Shown: positions 7,787 through 14,853 of the stretch, piece after piece
How the letters are laid out: each line of letters starts with the position of its first letter
Position numbering within the stretch: the first letter of the stretch is position 1
From: CAYPZU01 sp964415395
GTDB taxonomy: Bacteria; Chlamydiota; Chlamydiia; Chlamydiales; SM23-39
Direction: 5' to 3'
DNA: 34,810 bases
Assembly: GCA_964415395.1 (NCBI GenBank)
Contig: CAYPZU010000017.1
Span: 1 to 34,810, forward strand
Translations under genes and position numbers: made by a program
The notes under the pieces: model-generated
The model's input: only the letters and a program-made list of their open reading frames with translations
What the model was told of the DNA's origin: nothing
Database searches by the model: none

Positions 7787-8355
7787 TCGGCCTCGCCGCC
7801 AGCCTGGCCTATTCGCTCCACATTCGCATTCAACCTCAAGACGCTCCCCGCTACCGCAGCTTCACGCAGGAAAGCCAGGCGCTCCGCTCCCATCACGCCC
7901 TCGAACGGCATCCCGCACAGCAGAAGCGGGAGAGAGTCCAAAAAGACATCTGGCTCGTCGACGGCAGCCAGAGGCTCCACTTCCGCCTGAAAAGCGCCTA
8001 TTCCCATCTCACCCTCTCGCAAAAAAAAGACAAAGTCGAAGCCGTCGAGCAGCTGAAACAGATCGAATCGTGGATCCAGGACGAAATCGACCCTGTCGAT
8101 TCCTACCAGCAGATCCGCACCATCGCAGCCGAACAGGGCGTCTACTATTTTCCCTCGCACCGCTTCCTCGCCCAGTCGGTCCACCTCGCCTTTTTCCGCA
8201 TTCCCGGCACAGAGCTTCCCCTCTCGCTCTTCCCTGAAAAACCATTCCTGACCGGCATCGCGCGCGAAGTATCTTTTGCCGCCATCAGCAAAACCCCCAC
8301 CTTCACCGCCTATCACCTCCAGGCGCAGCTCGACCCCGAACGGGGGATACCATGA
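7750..8355 (+). CDS. LptC-like inner-membrane protein of the LPS export operon
   Basis: This 201-residue protein starts inside the end of kdsA at an ATG preceded by a strong GGAAGGG site. It has one N-terminal membrane anchor (about residues 7-24) and a soluble periplasmic-type remainder. Sequence motifs are weak. The call rests on topology and position: Chlamydia genomes also place such proteins between kdsA and lptB, and LptC (about 190 residues, one anchor) bridges LptB2FG to LptA. The central segment (about 60-125) is charged and helical, unlike the LptC beta-jellyroll, so another role in LPS assembly is possible. It overlaps the following OstA-like gene by 4 bases. Confidence 0.5.
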   Translation: MFAKSHACFLALIGLAASLAYSLHIRIQPQDAPRYRSFTQESQALRSHHALERHPAQQKRERVQKDIWLVDGSQRLHFRLKSAYSHLTLSQKKDKVEAVEQLKQIESWIQDEIDPVDSYQQIRTIAAEQGVYYFPSHRFLAQSVHLAFFRIPGTELPLSLFPEKPFLTGIAREVSFAAISKTPTFTAYHLQAQLDPERGIP

Positions 8356-9329
8356 TCGCGCTCCTCGCAGTATGCTACCAGCTCGCCGCAGGCCAGGCCG
8401 ACTATGACGGCAAAACCCTCATCCTCACGGGACAATTCGAAATCACCCACCCGATGGGGCGCCTCTCCGCCGACAAAGCGACTCTCACCAACCCGCAGCT
8501 CCACCGCCCCGCGAAAAAATCGACGCAGCTCTACCTCGAAAACAACGTCGCCATCCACGTCTCTGAAGGGAAAAATCCTTTTTCCATTTTCGCCAAGCGG
8601 GCTCTCTGCAATTTACTGCCCAACACGATCTTTTCCCTCTTCCAGTTCCAGGAGATCCAGTTTTTCGACCAGGTCGAAATCCGGACGCTGAACGACCTCG
8701 TCGCCCGCGGAGGCTCGGCCCTCTACAAACTCGGCGCGCTCATTCTCTTCCCCACTCTCCCCACTTCCCACTGCCAGCTCCTCCGCGGAACCGACCGGAT
8801 CGACGCCCGCGAAATTCGCTTCGACCTCCCGACAGAAACCCTCGCTTGCGACGCCCCTCAAGGTTCGCTCCAGCAAGACAACTACCGCTTTTCAGCCAGC
8901 CAGCTCGTCTGGAGGAAAAAAGAAAGAACGCTCCAGCTCCAAAAAAACGTCCAGCTCACGCAGCCGGGAGTTTTTACCCTCGAAGGGGAGGAAGGACTCA
9001 TCACCTGCCGCGAAGAGTTCGAACCTGAAACGCTCCTTCTCCAAGGATCAGTCCGCCTCATCGCCGCCCAAATCCAGGAAAAAGAAAGCTACGCCGCCGC
9101 CGACACCCTCCTCTACCGCCCGCTCGAAAAAACGCTCGTCCTCTCCGCGCGCGCCCCCCGCAAAGTCCTCTTCTGGCAGGACGGCCTCTCCCTCAGCGCC
9201 TCCGAAATCCAGATCCGGCAAGACGCATCGACACACAAAGAAACCATCGAAGGAATCGGCGACGTCCATTTCGCGTTCGACATCGACGAACAAAACTATT
9301 TCGAAAAACTATTCTCGAATTACCTATGA
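8352..9329 (+). CDS. OstA/LptA-like periplasmic LPS-transport protein
   Basis: This 325-residue protein has a short hydrophobic start ending AAGQA that could be a signal peptide. Directly after it comes ADYDGKTLILTGQFEITHPMGRLSADKATL, matching the repeating 'pathway of strands' pattern of the OstA/LptA family (x-Y-x-x-L-x-L-x-G-x-V). A second similar block lies at about 180-245 (SASQLVWRKKERTLQLQKNVQL...LLLQGSVRLI). LptA (about 185 residues) forms the periplasmic bridge for LPS; this protein is longer, as if it held two units or a fused LptC-LptA function. It overlaps both neighbours by 4 bases, fitting production in step with LptB. Confidence 0.65.
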   Translation: MIALLAVCYQLAAGQADYDGKTLILTGQFEITHPMGRLSADKATLTNPQLHRPAKKSTQLYLENNVAIHVSEGKNPFSIFAKRALCNLLPNTIFSLFQFQEIQFFDQVEIRTLNDLVARGGSALYKLGALILFPTLPTSHCQLLRGTDRIDAREIRFDLPTETLACDAPQGSLQQDNYRFSASQLVWRKKERTLQLQKNVQLTQPGVFTLEGEEGLITCREEFEPETLLLQGSVRLIAAQIQEKESYAAADTLLYRPLEKTLVLSARAPRKVLFWQDGLSLSASEIQIRQDASTHKETIEGIGDVHFAFDIDEQNYFEKLFSNYL

Positions 9330-10051
9330 CGAATCTTCTCGAAGTGAAAAACCTGGTCAAACACTATGGCGGCAAAGCGGTCGTCAACGGACTCTCCTTC
9401 CACATCCACCCGGGAGAAGTCGTTGGCCTTCTCGGCCCCAACGGCGCCGGGAAAACAACCGCTTTCTACATGACCGTCGGACTCATCCAGCCTGATGAAG
9501 GCGAAGTCTTTTTCAAAAACGAAAACATCACCCGCCTTCCCATCCATAAACGGGCCATGATGGGCCTCGGCTATCTCGCCCAGGAACCCTCTGTCTTCCG
9601 CTCGCTTTCCGTTGAAGACAACATCCTCTGCATTCTCGAAACGCTCCCGCTTTCCAAAGCCGAAAAGTTCGCCCGCCTCTCTTCCCTCCTCAACGAACTC
9701 CACCTGGCTCACCTGCGCAAGAAAAAAGCCAGCACCCTCTCCGGAGGGGAGCGGCGCCGCCTCGAGATCACCCGCGCGCTCGTCACCCAGCCCTCGCTCC
9801 TCCTCCTCGACGAACCGTTCGCCAACATCGATCCTCTCGCCGTCGCCGACGTGAAACACCTCATCCGGATCCTCAAACAAAAACAGATCAGCGTCCTCAT
9901 CACCGACCACAACGCGCGCGAGATCTTCACCATCGTCGACCGGAGCTACCTCGTTCAGGAAGGGAAGGTGCTTCTATCCGGGACCGTCGACGCGCTCATC
10001 GCCCACCCCGAAGCGCGCCGCAGCTACTTCGGCGAAGACTTCAAACTCTAG
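9326..10051 (+). CDS. lptB: LPS export ABC transporter ATPase LptB
   Basis: LptB powers extraction of LPS from the inner membrane as part of LptB2FGC. In 241 residues the protein has Walker A GPNGAGKTT (37-45), the Q-loop region GYLAQEPSVFRSLSVEDN that is characteristic of LptB, the signature LSGGERRR, Walker B LLLLDEPFANIDP and the switch His in ITDHNARE. The length and the C-terminal HPEARRSYFGEDFKL match the YhbG/LptB family. It is the last gene of the seven-gene operon; the membrane partners LptF and LptG are not in this window. No terminator was recognised after it. Confidence 0.96.
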   Translation: MTNLLEVKNLVKHYGGKAVVNGLSFHIHPGEVVGLLGPNGAGKTTAFYMTVGLIQPDEGEVFFKNENITRLPIHKRAMMGLGYLAQEPSVFRSLSVEDNILCILETLPLSKAEKFARLSSLLNELHLAHLRKKKASTLSGGERRRLEITRALVTQPSLLLLDEPFANIDPLAVADVKHLIRILKQKQISVLITDHNAREIFTIVDRSYLVQEGKVLLSGTVDALIAHPEARRSYFGEDFKL

Positions 10052-10053
10052 AA

Positions 10054-10082
10054 TACAACGAAACGCGCCCTTCCTCTATAAT
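10054..10082 (+). promoter_or_regulatory. possible promoter for the Inc-like methyltransferase
   Basis: A perfect TATAAT stands at 10077-10082, 24 bases before the ATG, with a poor -35 (TACAAC, 10054-10059) 17 bases upstream. Only the -10 box is convincing. Confidence 0.4.
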
Positions 10083-10105
10083 GCCCCTTTTTTTGGAAGG
10101 AAATC

Positions 10106-10972
10106 ATGTCTCAAGCCATCGCTCTCAATTCTAGACCCAACGTCTGCCAAAGAATCCAGGACTCCGTAGAGAGCTTGAGGCATGGCAAGAAGGCCATGAT
10201 TCTCACCGCTTTAACAGTCGTGGCCTCTGTTGCCGCCCCCATTTTTGCCGCCCTTCTTATAGCCGGATGGACGGCAGCAGCCGCGCCGACAATCATCTTT
10301 AGCGCGGTCGTTGTCGCTTCTTCTCTTTTGTTCGGCTCCAAGCTGTTCAAAAATTATATGCCTGACCTCTGTAAAATGATCATTGGATTTATGAGAGGGC
10401 AGCCCGTCATCCAGCCCAACGGAGCCTGGAAGGGAGAACGGGTAGCTCATGCCCACTTTTTCGATAAGCCGCTCTCTCAGGAGCTCTGCAAATTTTTCCA
10501 AGAAGAAAGAGCGGACGGCGTCGCTGATTTTGGCTGCGGAACCGGGGAATACGTTAAACTTCTTCGAGGGTCCGGAATTCGATCGGACGGCTTCGATGGG
10601 AATCCCGACACCCCGGCTATTTCTAAAAATACTTGCCAGGTTCAAGACTTAGGCGTCCCATTCCGCTCTCCAGCAGGCTATGACTGGGTGATGTCTCTTG
10701 AGGTAGGGGAGCACCTTCCAAAAGAGTTAGAAAGCGTCTTTATCGACAATCTTATGGCCAACGCACGCAAAGGAGTCGTTCTTAGCTGGGCGAAAAAGGG
10801 ACAGGGAGGCCACGGACATGTCAATGAGCAAAACAACGACTACATCAAACGAATCTTCCAGCAGAAAGGATGGGTCAATGATCTGGCTGCCGAAAAAAGG
10901 CTCCGTTGCGCCAGCTATCCGATCTACTTTTGGTATTATGACACTGTGATGGTGTTCAGAAAACCCGCTTAA
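10106..10972 (+). CDS. SAM-dependent methyltransferase with Inc-like bilobed membrane domain
   Basis: The 288-residue protein has two clear parts. Residues 30-77 form two long hydrophobic helices split by a short Gly/Trp/Ala/Pro turn, the bilobed pattern typical of chlamydial inclusion-membrane (Inc) proteins, after a 29-residue polar N-terminus without a signal peptide. Residues from about 137 on form a class I methyltransferase: motif I VADFGCGTG (139-147), acidic residue in GFDGNP (about 164), and a later SLEVGEHLP block. The methyl acceptor cannot be told. If it is a type III-secreted Inc protein, the enzyme domain would face the host cytosol. The start is set by GGAAGG seven bases upstream. 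It follows the lptB operon but has its own candidate -10 box. Ordinary membrane-bound methyltransferases are the alternative. Confidence 0.65.
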   Translation: MSQAIALNSRPNVCQRIQDSVESLRHGKKAMILTALTVVASVAAPIFAALLIAGWTAAAAPTIIFSAVVVASSLLFGSKLFKNYMPDLCKMIIGFMRGQPVIQPNGAWKGERVAHAHFFDKPLSQELCKFFQEERADGVADFGCGTGEYVKLLRGSGIRSDGFDGNPDTPAISKNTCQVQDLGVPFRSPAGYDWVMSLEVGEHLPKELESVFIDNLMANARKGVVLSWAKKGQGGHGHVNEQNNDYIKRIFQQKGWVNDLAAEKRLRCASYPIYFWYYDTVMVFRKPA

Positions 10973-11029
10973 AAACTTTACTAGAACAGGCTCTTCAACA
11001 ATTTATATATTACCTATCTTTATTTATTC

Positions 11030-11058
11030 TTGAAACTATCTCCGATTGCTAATAAAAT
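11030..11058 (+). promoter_or_regulatory. sigma70-type promoter of the ankyrin-like gene
   Basis: TTGAAA (11030-11035) and TAAAAT (11053-11058) are spaced 17 bases apart, 38 bases before the ATG at 11096, in an otherwise AT-rich leader. Confidence 0.6.
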
Positions 11059-11095
11059 AGACAGAACGAATAAATAATAAAAAAAGGTAATAAAC

Positions 11096-11647
11096 ATGTC
11101 AGCAATTAAAGCGCCTATATCTCTACCAGCGCCAGCTCCTGCTACGCGGGCCGACGTCAAAAAAGAATTTCACCAGATTGAAGTCTCAACCGCTCAAAAA
11201 ATCATTAATTTCGTCTTGAATTTCTTTAGCGCAACAACGTTCCACTTCTACCAAAACCACCGTTTGATCGAAGCGCTTAAAAACGGCGACATCGACAAAG
11301 CCGCGAACGCAATCGCTTGGGGAGCCAGCATCGATCTGGAAGGCCGGGATATCATCCCTCTCCTCCAAACAGGCCAAACCGATTCAGTGAACTTTTTAAT
11401 TGCCCAGGTCGGGCCTGACGAAGACGACGTTAAAGAAAAGCCTTCCCACCTCGAAGGGCTGCCTCTTTCCCTGATCTCCATCCGAGACGACTCTCAGTGG
11501 GGCGGCGAGGCGAACCAGGCGATGCTCAAACTCATCCCTTATGCCGCATTCCCGAAAACAATGATGGAACAGCGGATGCTCCCCGATGAACTGTTCGGTT
11601 TCGAAATTCCGTTCAACGTCCGGGTATTAGCCCCTCACCAATCCTGA
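11096..11647 (+). CDS. ankyrin-like small protein, function unknown
   Basis: This 183-residue protein has a Pro/Ala-rich N-terminus and a short hydrophobic stretch (about 36-50, INFVLNFFSATTFHF). Next comes one segment that reads like an ankyrin repeat pair: LIEALKNGDIDKAANAIAWGASIDLEGRD followed by IPLLQTGQTDSVNFLIAQVGPD. No enzymatic motif is visible. Ankyrin proteins are common effectors of amoeba-infecting bacteria; that role is only suggested. It has its own promoter and an AGGT-type ribosome site. Its last 13 bases overlap the end of the convergent heptosyltransferase gene, and its likely terminator lies inside that gene. Confidence 0.6.
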   Translation: MSAIKAPISLPAPAPATRADVKKEFHQIEVSTAQKIINFVLNFFSATTFHFYQNHRLIEALKNGDIDKAANAIAWGASIDLEGRDIIPLLQTGQTDSVNFLIAQVGPDEDDVKEKPSHLEGLPLSLISIRDDSQWGGEANQAMLKLIPYAAFPKTMMEQRMLPDELFGFEIPFNVRVLAPHQS

Positions 11648-12747
11648 TACTCTCTGATTCCGGAACGGGAGAAAAGAGCCATCTTCGCCCGATGGCTCTC
11701 TTCTAAACTCTCGATCGCCTTCCACACCTTTTCGACCGGCAGAGTATAAAGGCAATCGCTCAGCTTGCTTCCCCCGCACCCATCCTGATAACACGGCCTG
11801 CAGGAATAATTCTGCGCGACAATCCGCGCGTTCGGATTGCGCCAGGGACCCCAAGCCACTTCCGACGTCGGCCCCCAAACCGCTACAACGCTTTTCTTAA
11901 ACGCGCTCGCCATGTGAAAGGGCACCGAGTCGACGCAAACCATGAACTCGCACGCCCGGATCAGCGCCGCCAATTCCTGAAGCGAAATCGCCCCTGCCAG
12001 ATTCACCACGTTCAGCCCTTTTGCAATCTCTTCCACCATCGCCCGCTCGTCCGGATCGGGCCCCGACGTGAAGACCACCCTTTTCCCCTTGGCGATCAGC
12101 CGCTCCGCCAGCTCCCGCATCTTCTCCGCGGGCCAGCACTTGAACCGCCACCGCGATGTCGGATGGATCAAGACGAATTTATCGCTCCCCACCCGCTCTT
12201 TCATCGCCAGCGCCTCCCCTTCCGGCACCGCCAGGAAAAGATCCCGCTCCTCCGTCCCCGGGAAAATCCCGATCCTTCGCAGCACATCCAGATTTTTTTC
12301 CACCGTATGCCTGACCGTCGGACAATGCTTCGCAATATGCGTTAAAATCTTCTTTTGCCACCGCCCCTTTGGAGCGAACCCGACCTTCAACCGGGCTCCC
12401 GACCACCACGCCGCCGCAACCCCGCGGTCCCCCTCAGTCAGGTTGATGACCAGGTCATACCCCCCGCCCCGGATCCGGCCGAGAAGCTCCCGCTCGTTGC
12501 CCAGCCGGCCCCAAAACCCAAGCTTCTTCCATTTCCGGTCATAGGCCAAAAACCCGTCTACGCCCGGATGCCCCTTGAGCATAGGGATCGCCTCCTCATA
12601 GACATACGCATCGATCTTCGCCTCAGGCAAAGCCCGCCTCAGACACGAGAAGACCGGCCCCGTCAAAAGAACATCGCCCAGCTGCCTCAGCTTGACAACC
12701 AAAACTTTTTTTACCCCTGACAGATCTGGATAATCGCCGTACACCAT
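11635..12747 (-). CDS. waaQ: lipopolysaccharide heptosyltransferase-like glycosyltransferase (GT9, RfaQ/WaaQ-like)
   Basis: GT9 enzymes move heptose from ADP-heptose onto the LPS core at the cytoplasmic face of the inner membrane. The 370-residue protein opens with KVLVVKLRQLGDVLLTGPVF (catalytic-type Asp25), continues with DAYVYEEAIPMLKGHPGVD, and has the nucleotide-sugar region HPTSRWRFKCWP and CVDSVPFHMASA (the family's DSGPMHxA). The Cys-rich tail CRPCYQDGCGGSKLSDCL is characteristic of the RfaQ (heptosyltransferase III) branch. ATG with GAGAGG six bases upstream sets the start. Chlamydia itself has a heptose-less LPS, so the acceptor may differ. A terminator for the opposite strand lies within its 3' end. 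Confidence 0.82.
   Translation of the reverse strand: MVYGDYPDLSGVKKVLVVKLRQLGDVLLTGPVFSCLRRALPEAKIDAYVYEEAIPMLKGHPGVDGFLAYDRKWKKLGFWGRLGNERELLGRIRGGGYDLVINLTEGDRGVAAAWWSGARLKVGFAPKGRWQKKILTHIAKHCPTVRHTVEKNLDVLRRIGIFPGTEERDLFLAVPEGEALAMKERVGSDKFVLIHPTSRWRFKCWPAEKMRELAERLIAKGKRVVFTSGPDPDERAMVEEIAKGLNVVNLAGAISLQELAALIRACEFMVCVDSVPFHMASAFKKSVVAVWGPTSEVAWGPWRNPNARIVAQNYSCRPCYQDGCGGSKLSDCLYTLPVEKVWKAIESLEESHRAKMALFSRSGIREYQDW
11671..11704 (+). terminator. terminator hairpin embedded in the convergent heptosyltransferase gene
   Basis: A 9-bp perfect stem (11675-11683 with 11691-11699), loop of 7, is followed by a pyrimidine-rich CTTCT. It lies 28 bases after the stop of the ankyrin-like gene but within the last codons of the minus-strand heptosyltransferase gene. 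Confidence 0.5.
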
Positions 12748-12865
12748 CTTAGCCTCTCGTGAAGGACCGATTCTAAAGAAATTCAGTCAAATTAGAACAG
12801 AACTTCGTGAGATTTATTGGTCTCTCATCTACAATGGCTCTTCAATTTGAATTATGGAGAACCTC

Positions 12866-13312
12866 ATGTCCCAAGTTACGACCCAAACTCTGGAGCAAAC
12901 CCTCTCGATCATCAAACCTGATGCCGTCGGCCAAAACATGATCGGCAACATCATCGAGTACTTCGAAAAAGAAGGCCTCTGCATCGTCGCCGCAAAAATG
13001 CTCCACCTCAGCCAGGAACAGGCGCAAGGCTTCTACGCCGTGCATAAAGAGCGTCCCTTCTTCAAAGAACTCGTCGAGTTCATGGTCTCCGGCCCCGTTC
13101 TCGTCATGGTTCTCGAAGGCGAAAACGCAGTCGCCCGCAACCGCCAGATCATGGGCGCCACCGACCCATCCAAAGCCGCTGCAGGCACCATCCGCGCCGA
13201 TTTCGCAACCAGCATCGACCGGAACGCCGTCCACGGCTCCGACAGCCTCGCAAACGCCAAAACGGAAATTGCTTTCTTCTTCAAACCGAACGAAATCTTC
13301 CCGCGCGCTTAA
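12866..13312 (+). CDS. ndk: nucleoside diphosphate kinase
   Basis: Ndk balances nucleoside triphosphate pools by moving the gamma phosphate through a phosphohistidine. The 148-residue protein has the canonical SIIKPDAVGQNMIG, FYAVHKERPFFKELV, EGENAVARNRQIMGATDP, AGTIRADF and the active site NAVHGSDS. An in-frame ATG exists at 12854, but GGAGAAC lies eight bases before the ATG at 12866 and gives the normal family length, so the later start is preferred. A TACAAT box at 12830-12835 may be its -10. A second ndk-like gene follows after 10 bases. Confidence 0.95.
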   Translation: MSQVTTQTLEQTLSIIKPDAVGQNMIGNIIEYFEKEGLCIVAAKMLHLSQEQAQGFYAVHKERPFFKELVEFMVSGPVLVMVLEGENAVARNRQIMGATDPSKAAAGTIRADFATSIDRNAVHGSDSLANAKTEIAFFFKPNEIFPRA

Positions 13313-13322
13313 AGGAACACAG

Positions 13323-13811
13323 ATGCTGCATCTTCTCCTCCCCATTTTTTCCCTCTTCGCATGCCCCGACTGCAACGCGACCCCGCTGGCCTCCATCCAG
13401 CCAGAGCTTGACATCGAGCAAACGCTCACGCTGATCAAGCCCGACGCCCTTGCCCACGAGCAGGAAATCCTCTCTTTTTACGAAGAGACTTCCCTCAAGA
13501 TCGTCGCGAAGAAAAAGATGCAGCTCTCTCCCGAACAGGCCCGCTCCTTCTATGCCCACTTAAAAGACAAGCCGTTCTACAACGACCTCGTCTCCTACAT
13601 ATCCTCCGGCCCGATTGAAGCGATCCTTCTCGAAGGAGAAGACGCCGTCGCCGTAAACCGGCAGATTATCGGCACCACCGATCCGCACAAAGCCTCCGCA
13701 GGCACGATCCGCGCCGAGTTTGGAACCGACGTGCAGCACAACGCCGTCCACGGCTCCGACACACCCGAAAACGCTCTCAAAGAAATCGCCTATTTCTTCC
13801 CCGGCGAATGA
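13323..13811 (+). CDS. second nucleoside diphosphate kinase with export-type N-terminus
   Basis: This 162-residue paralogue of the upstream Ndk keeps the catalytic set: Lys in TLIKPDAL, Tyr in FYAHLKDKPF, Arg in VAVNRQIIGTTDP, Thr of the same block, Arg in GTIRAEF, and Asn plus active His in NAVHGSDT. Unlike its neighbour it begins with about 30 extra residues: a hydrophobic run (LHLLLPIFSLFA), two Cys (CPDCN) and an Ala/Pro-rich linker, which looks like a signal peptide. Lipoprotein processing at Cys is conceivable but the -2 Phe is atypical, and there is no N-terminal Lys/Arg. AAGGA precedes the ATG. It may be an extracytoplasmic or secreted Ndk. The stop overlaps the next start (ATGA). Confidence 0.85.
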   Translation: MLHLLLPIFSLFACPDCNATPLASIQPELDIEQTLTLIKPDALAHEQEILSFYEETSLKIVAKKKMQLSPEQARSFYAHLKDKPFYNDLVSYISSGPIEAILLEGEDAVAVNRQIIGTTDPHKASAGTIRAEFGTDVQHNAVHGSDTPENALKEIAYFFPGE

Positions 13812-14164
13812 AAGAGATCGAAGAGCTCCAGCAGAAGTACCGCCAATTCATCCAGGAGCGGGATTGGGATCGTTTTAACACCCCGAAAAACCTCGCTGCG
13901 GCGCTCTCCATCGAAGCCTCGGAGCTCCTTGAAGTCTTTCTCTGGCTCTCCGATAACCAGCCCCTCTCTCCTGCCCGCCTCCAAAGCGCCCAGGACGAGC
14001 TAGCCGACATCTTTCTCTACCTTCTCCGCCTGGCCGACGCCCTAAACATCGACCCCATCGCAGCCGCCCATTCCAAATTCGCCAAAATCATTGAAAAGTA
14101 CCCCATCGAAAAATCCCGCGAACTAGCCCGAGAAATTAACGAATCACCCTTTCCCAATAAATAA
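13808..14164 (+). CDS. MazG-like nucleotide pyrophosphohydrolase (dCTPase type)
   Basis: The 118-residue protein matches the all-alpha NTP pyrophosphohydrolases of the MazG/DCTPP1 (RS21-C6) group, which hydrolyse noncanonical or excess nucleotides to the monophosphate and PPi. FIQERDWDRFNTPKNLAAAL, the metal-binding EASELLE and DELADIFLYLLRLAD are in the expected order, and a single-domain length of about 110-120 is normal. It is translationally coupled to the exported-type Ndk (4-base overlap), so the three genes form a nucleotide-pool operon. The exact substrate is not visible; dCTP is an inference from the DCTPP1-like N-terminus. Confidence 0.85.
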   Translation: MKEIEELQQKYRQFIQERDWDRFNTPKNLAAALSIEASELLEVFLWLSDNQPLSPARLQSAQDELADIFLYLLRLADALNIDPIAAAHSKFAKIIEKYPIEKSRELAREINESPFPNK

Positions 14165-14396
14165 AATCTTGGCACAGAGCAGGACTTAAATATCCCAAAT
14201 AGGATGTTAGGTAATATAGCGCCGTGATTAAATAAATTGGCTTTGGAGCAGTGACTGCACTGTCTTATATTTTCCGTCCTGCCTTCGTCCCTAGCTCAAA
14301 AAAATGAAGCTGCCCGGTTCTAAAAGCTGGATTTTTGAATCTTTCTGGATAAATGGAATGAGGACTGTTCTAAAAGAAAAAGGACCACAGGAAATC
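14165..14396. other. intergenic stretch, start of AT-rich island
   Basis: These 232 bases between the MazG-like gene and the deoxyribosyltransferase-like gene hold no convincing gene. Base composition changes here from GC-rich to AT-rich. A 49-codon frame (14304-14453) crosses into the end of the next gene but shows no family features. A hairpin at 14389-14407 sits at the right edge. Confidence 0.5.
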
Positions 14397-14407
14397 CTAA
14401 ATTTCCT
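14389..14407 (-). terminator. weak terminator for the Nudix/deoxyribosyltransferase-like pair
   Basis: A 7-bp stem (14389-14395 with 14401-14407) overlaps the TAG stop at 14397-14399. On the minus strand a T-rich tract (CCTTTTTCTTTT) follows about eight bases later. Confidence 0.35.
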
Positions 14408-14846
14408 GCGCTGCCAAATTTCTTTCAATAATCAAATCAGGGAAAATATCTGAAAGAGTTCGGCAATATGGCATCAAATTGGGATCGTTTACAGGCTCAA
14501 CAGTATAAACATCTATCCCGTTTGCTATCGAGTAACCAATTTCCATTAAAGCCGCCTTCCCCAAATATCCATCAATATTCGCAATAACTACAAAAGTCGA
14601 GCGACGAATTTTCGCAAATACAGAGTCTTGAAGGAGTTTAGGAACTTGGATCGGATCAGAATCAAGAATGATGAATTCCTCGTCCGGATTCTGTGCTACA
14701 GCTCCAGCAGGAGAAAGAACACGAATCCCCCTCTGTTCAAGAAGCGTTTTTAGTGATGCAATTTCACCAAGGTGTTTTCTAAACGACCCGCATATCACTG
14801 TATAAATCGAATGCTCTTGTTCTCTCCCGTGATTATTACTTGGCAT
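14397..14846 (-). CDS. nucleoside 2-deoxyribosyltransferase-like protein
   Basis: The protein (149 residues from the ATG at 14846) resembles the nucleoside 2-deoxyribosyltransferase/DUF4406 fold. It has an N-terminal beta strand and glycine turn TVICGSFRK (16-24), a conserved RVLSPAGAV, then VIANIDGYLGKAALMEIGYSIANG (87-110), where Glu102 stands where the family has its nucleophilic Glu. C-terminal DVYTVEPVNDPNLMPYC is also typical. Such enzymes cleave or transfer N-glycosidic bonds of (deoxy)nucleosides or nucleotides; this subgroup's substrate is not established. Reading could begin 9 codons earlier at a TTG, but AAGGGG directly before the ATG favours the later start. It follows the Nudix gene by 7 bases, so the two are co-transcribed. 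Confidence 0.65.
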   Translation of the reverse strand: MPSNNHGREQEHSIYTVICGSFRKHLGEIASLKTLLEQRGIRVLSPAGAVAQNPDEEFIILDSDPIQVPKLLQDSVFAKIRRSTFVVIANIDGYLGKAALMEIGYSIANGIDVYTVEPVNDPNLMPYCRTLSDIFPDLIIERNLAAQEI

Positions 14847-14853
14847 ATGCCCC

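Noticed and set aside
13323..13400. Lipoprotein signal on the second Ndk (FAC)
   Set aside because: The -2 residue is Phe and the N-terminus lacks Lys/Arg, so a lipobox is not convincing. Kept as an export-type N-terminus only.
14304..14453. 49-codon plus frame before and into the deoxyribosyltransferase-like gene
   Set aside because: No ribosome site, no recognisable family, and it overlaps the end of a better gene. A transposase relic was considered but no motif supports it.
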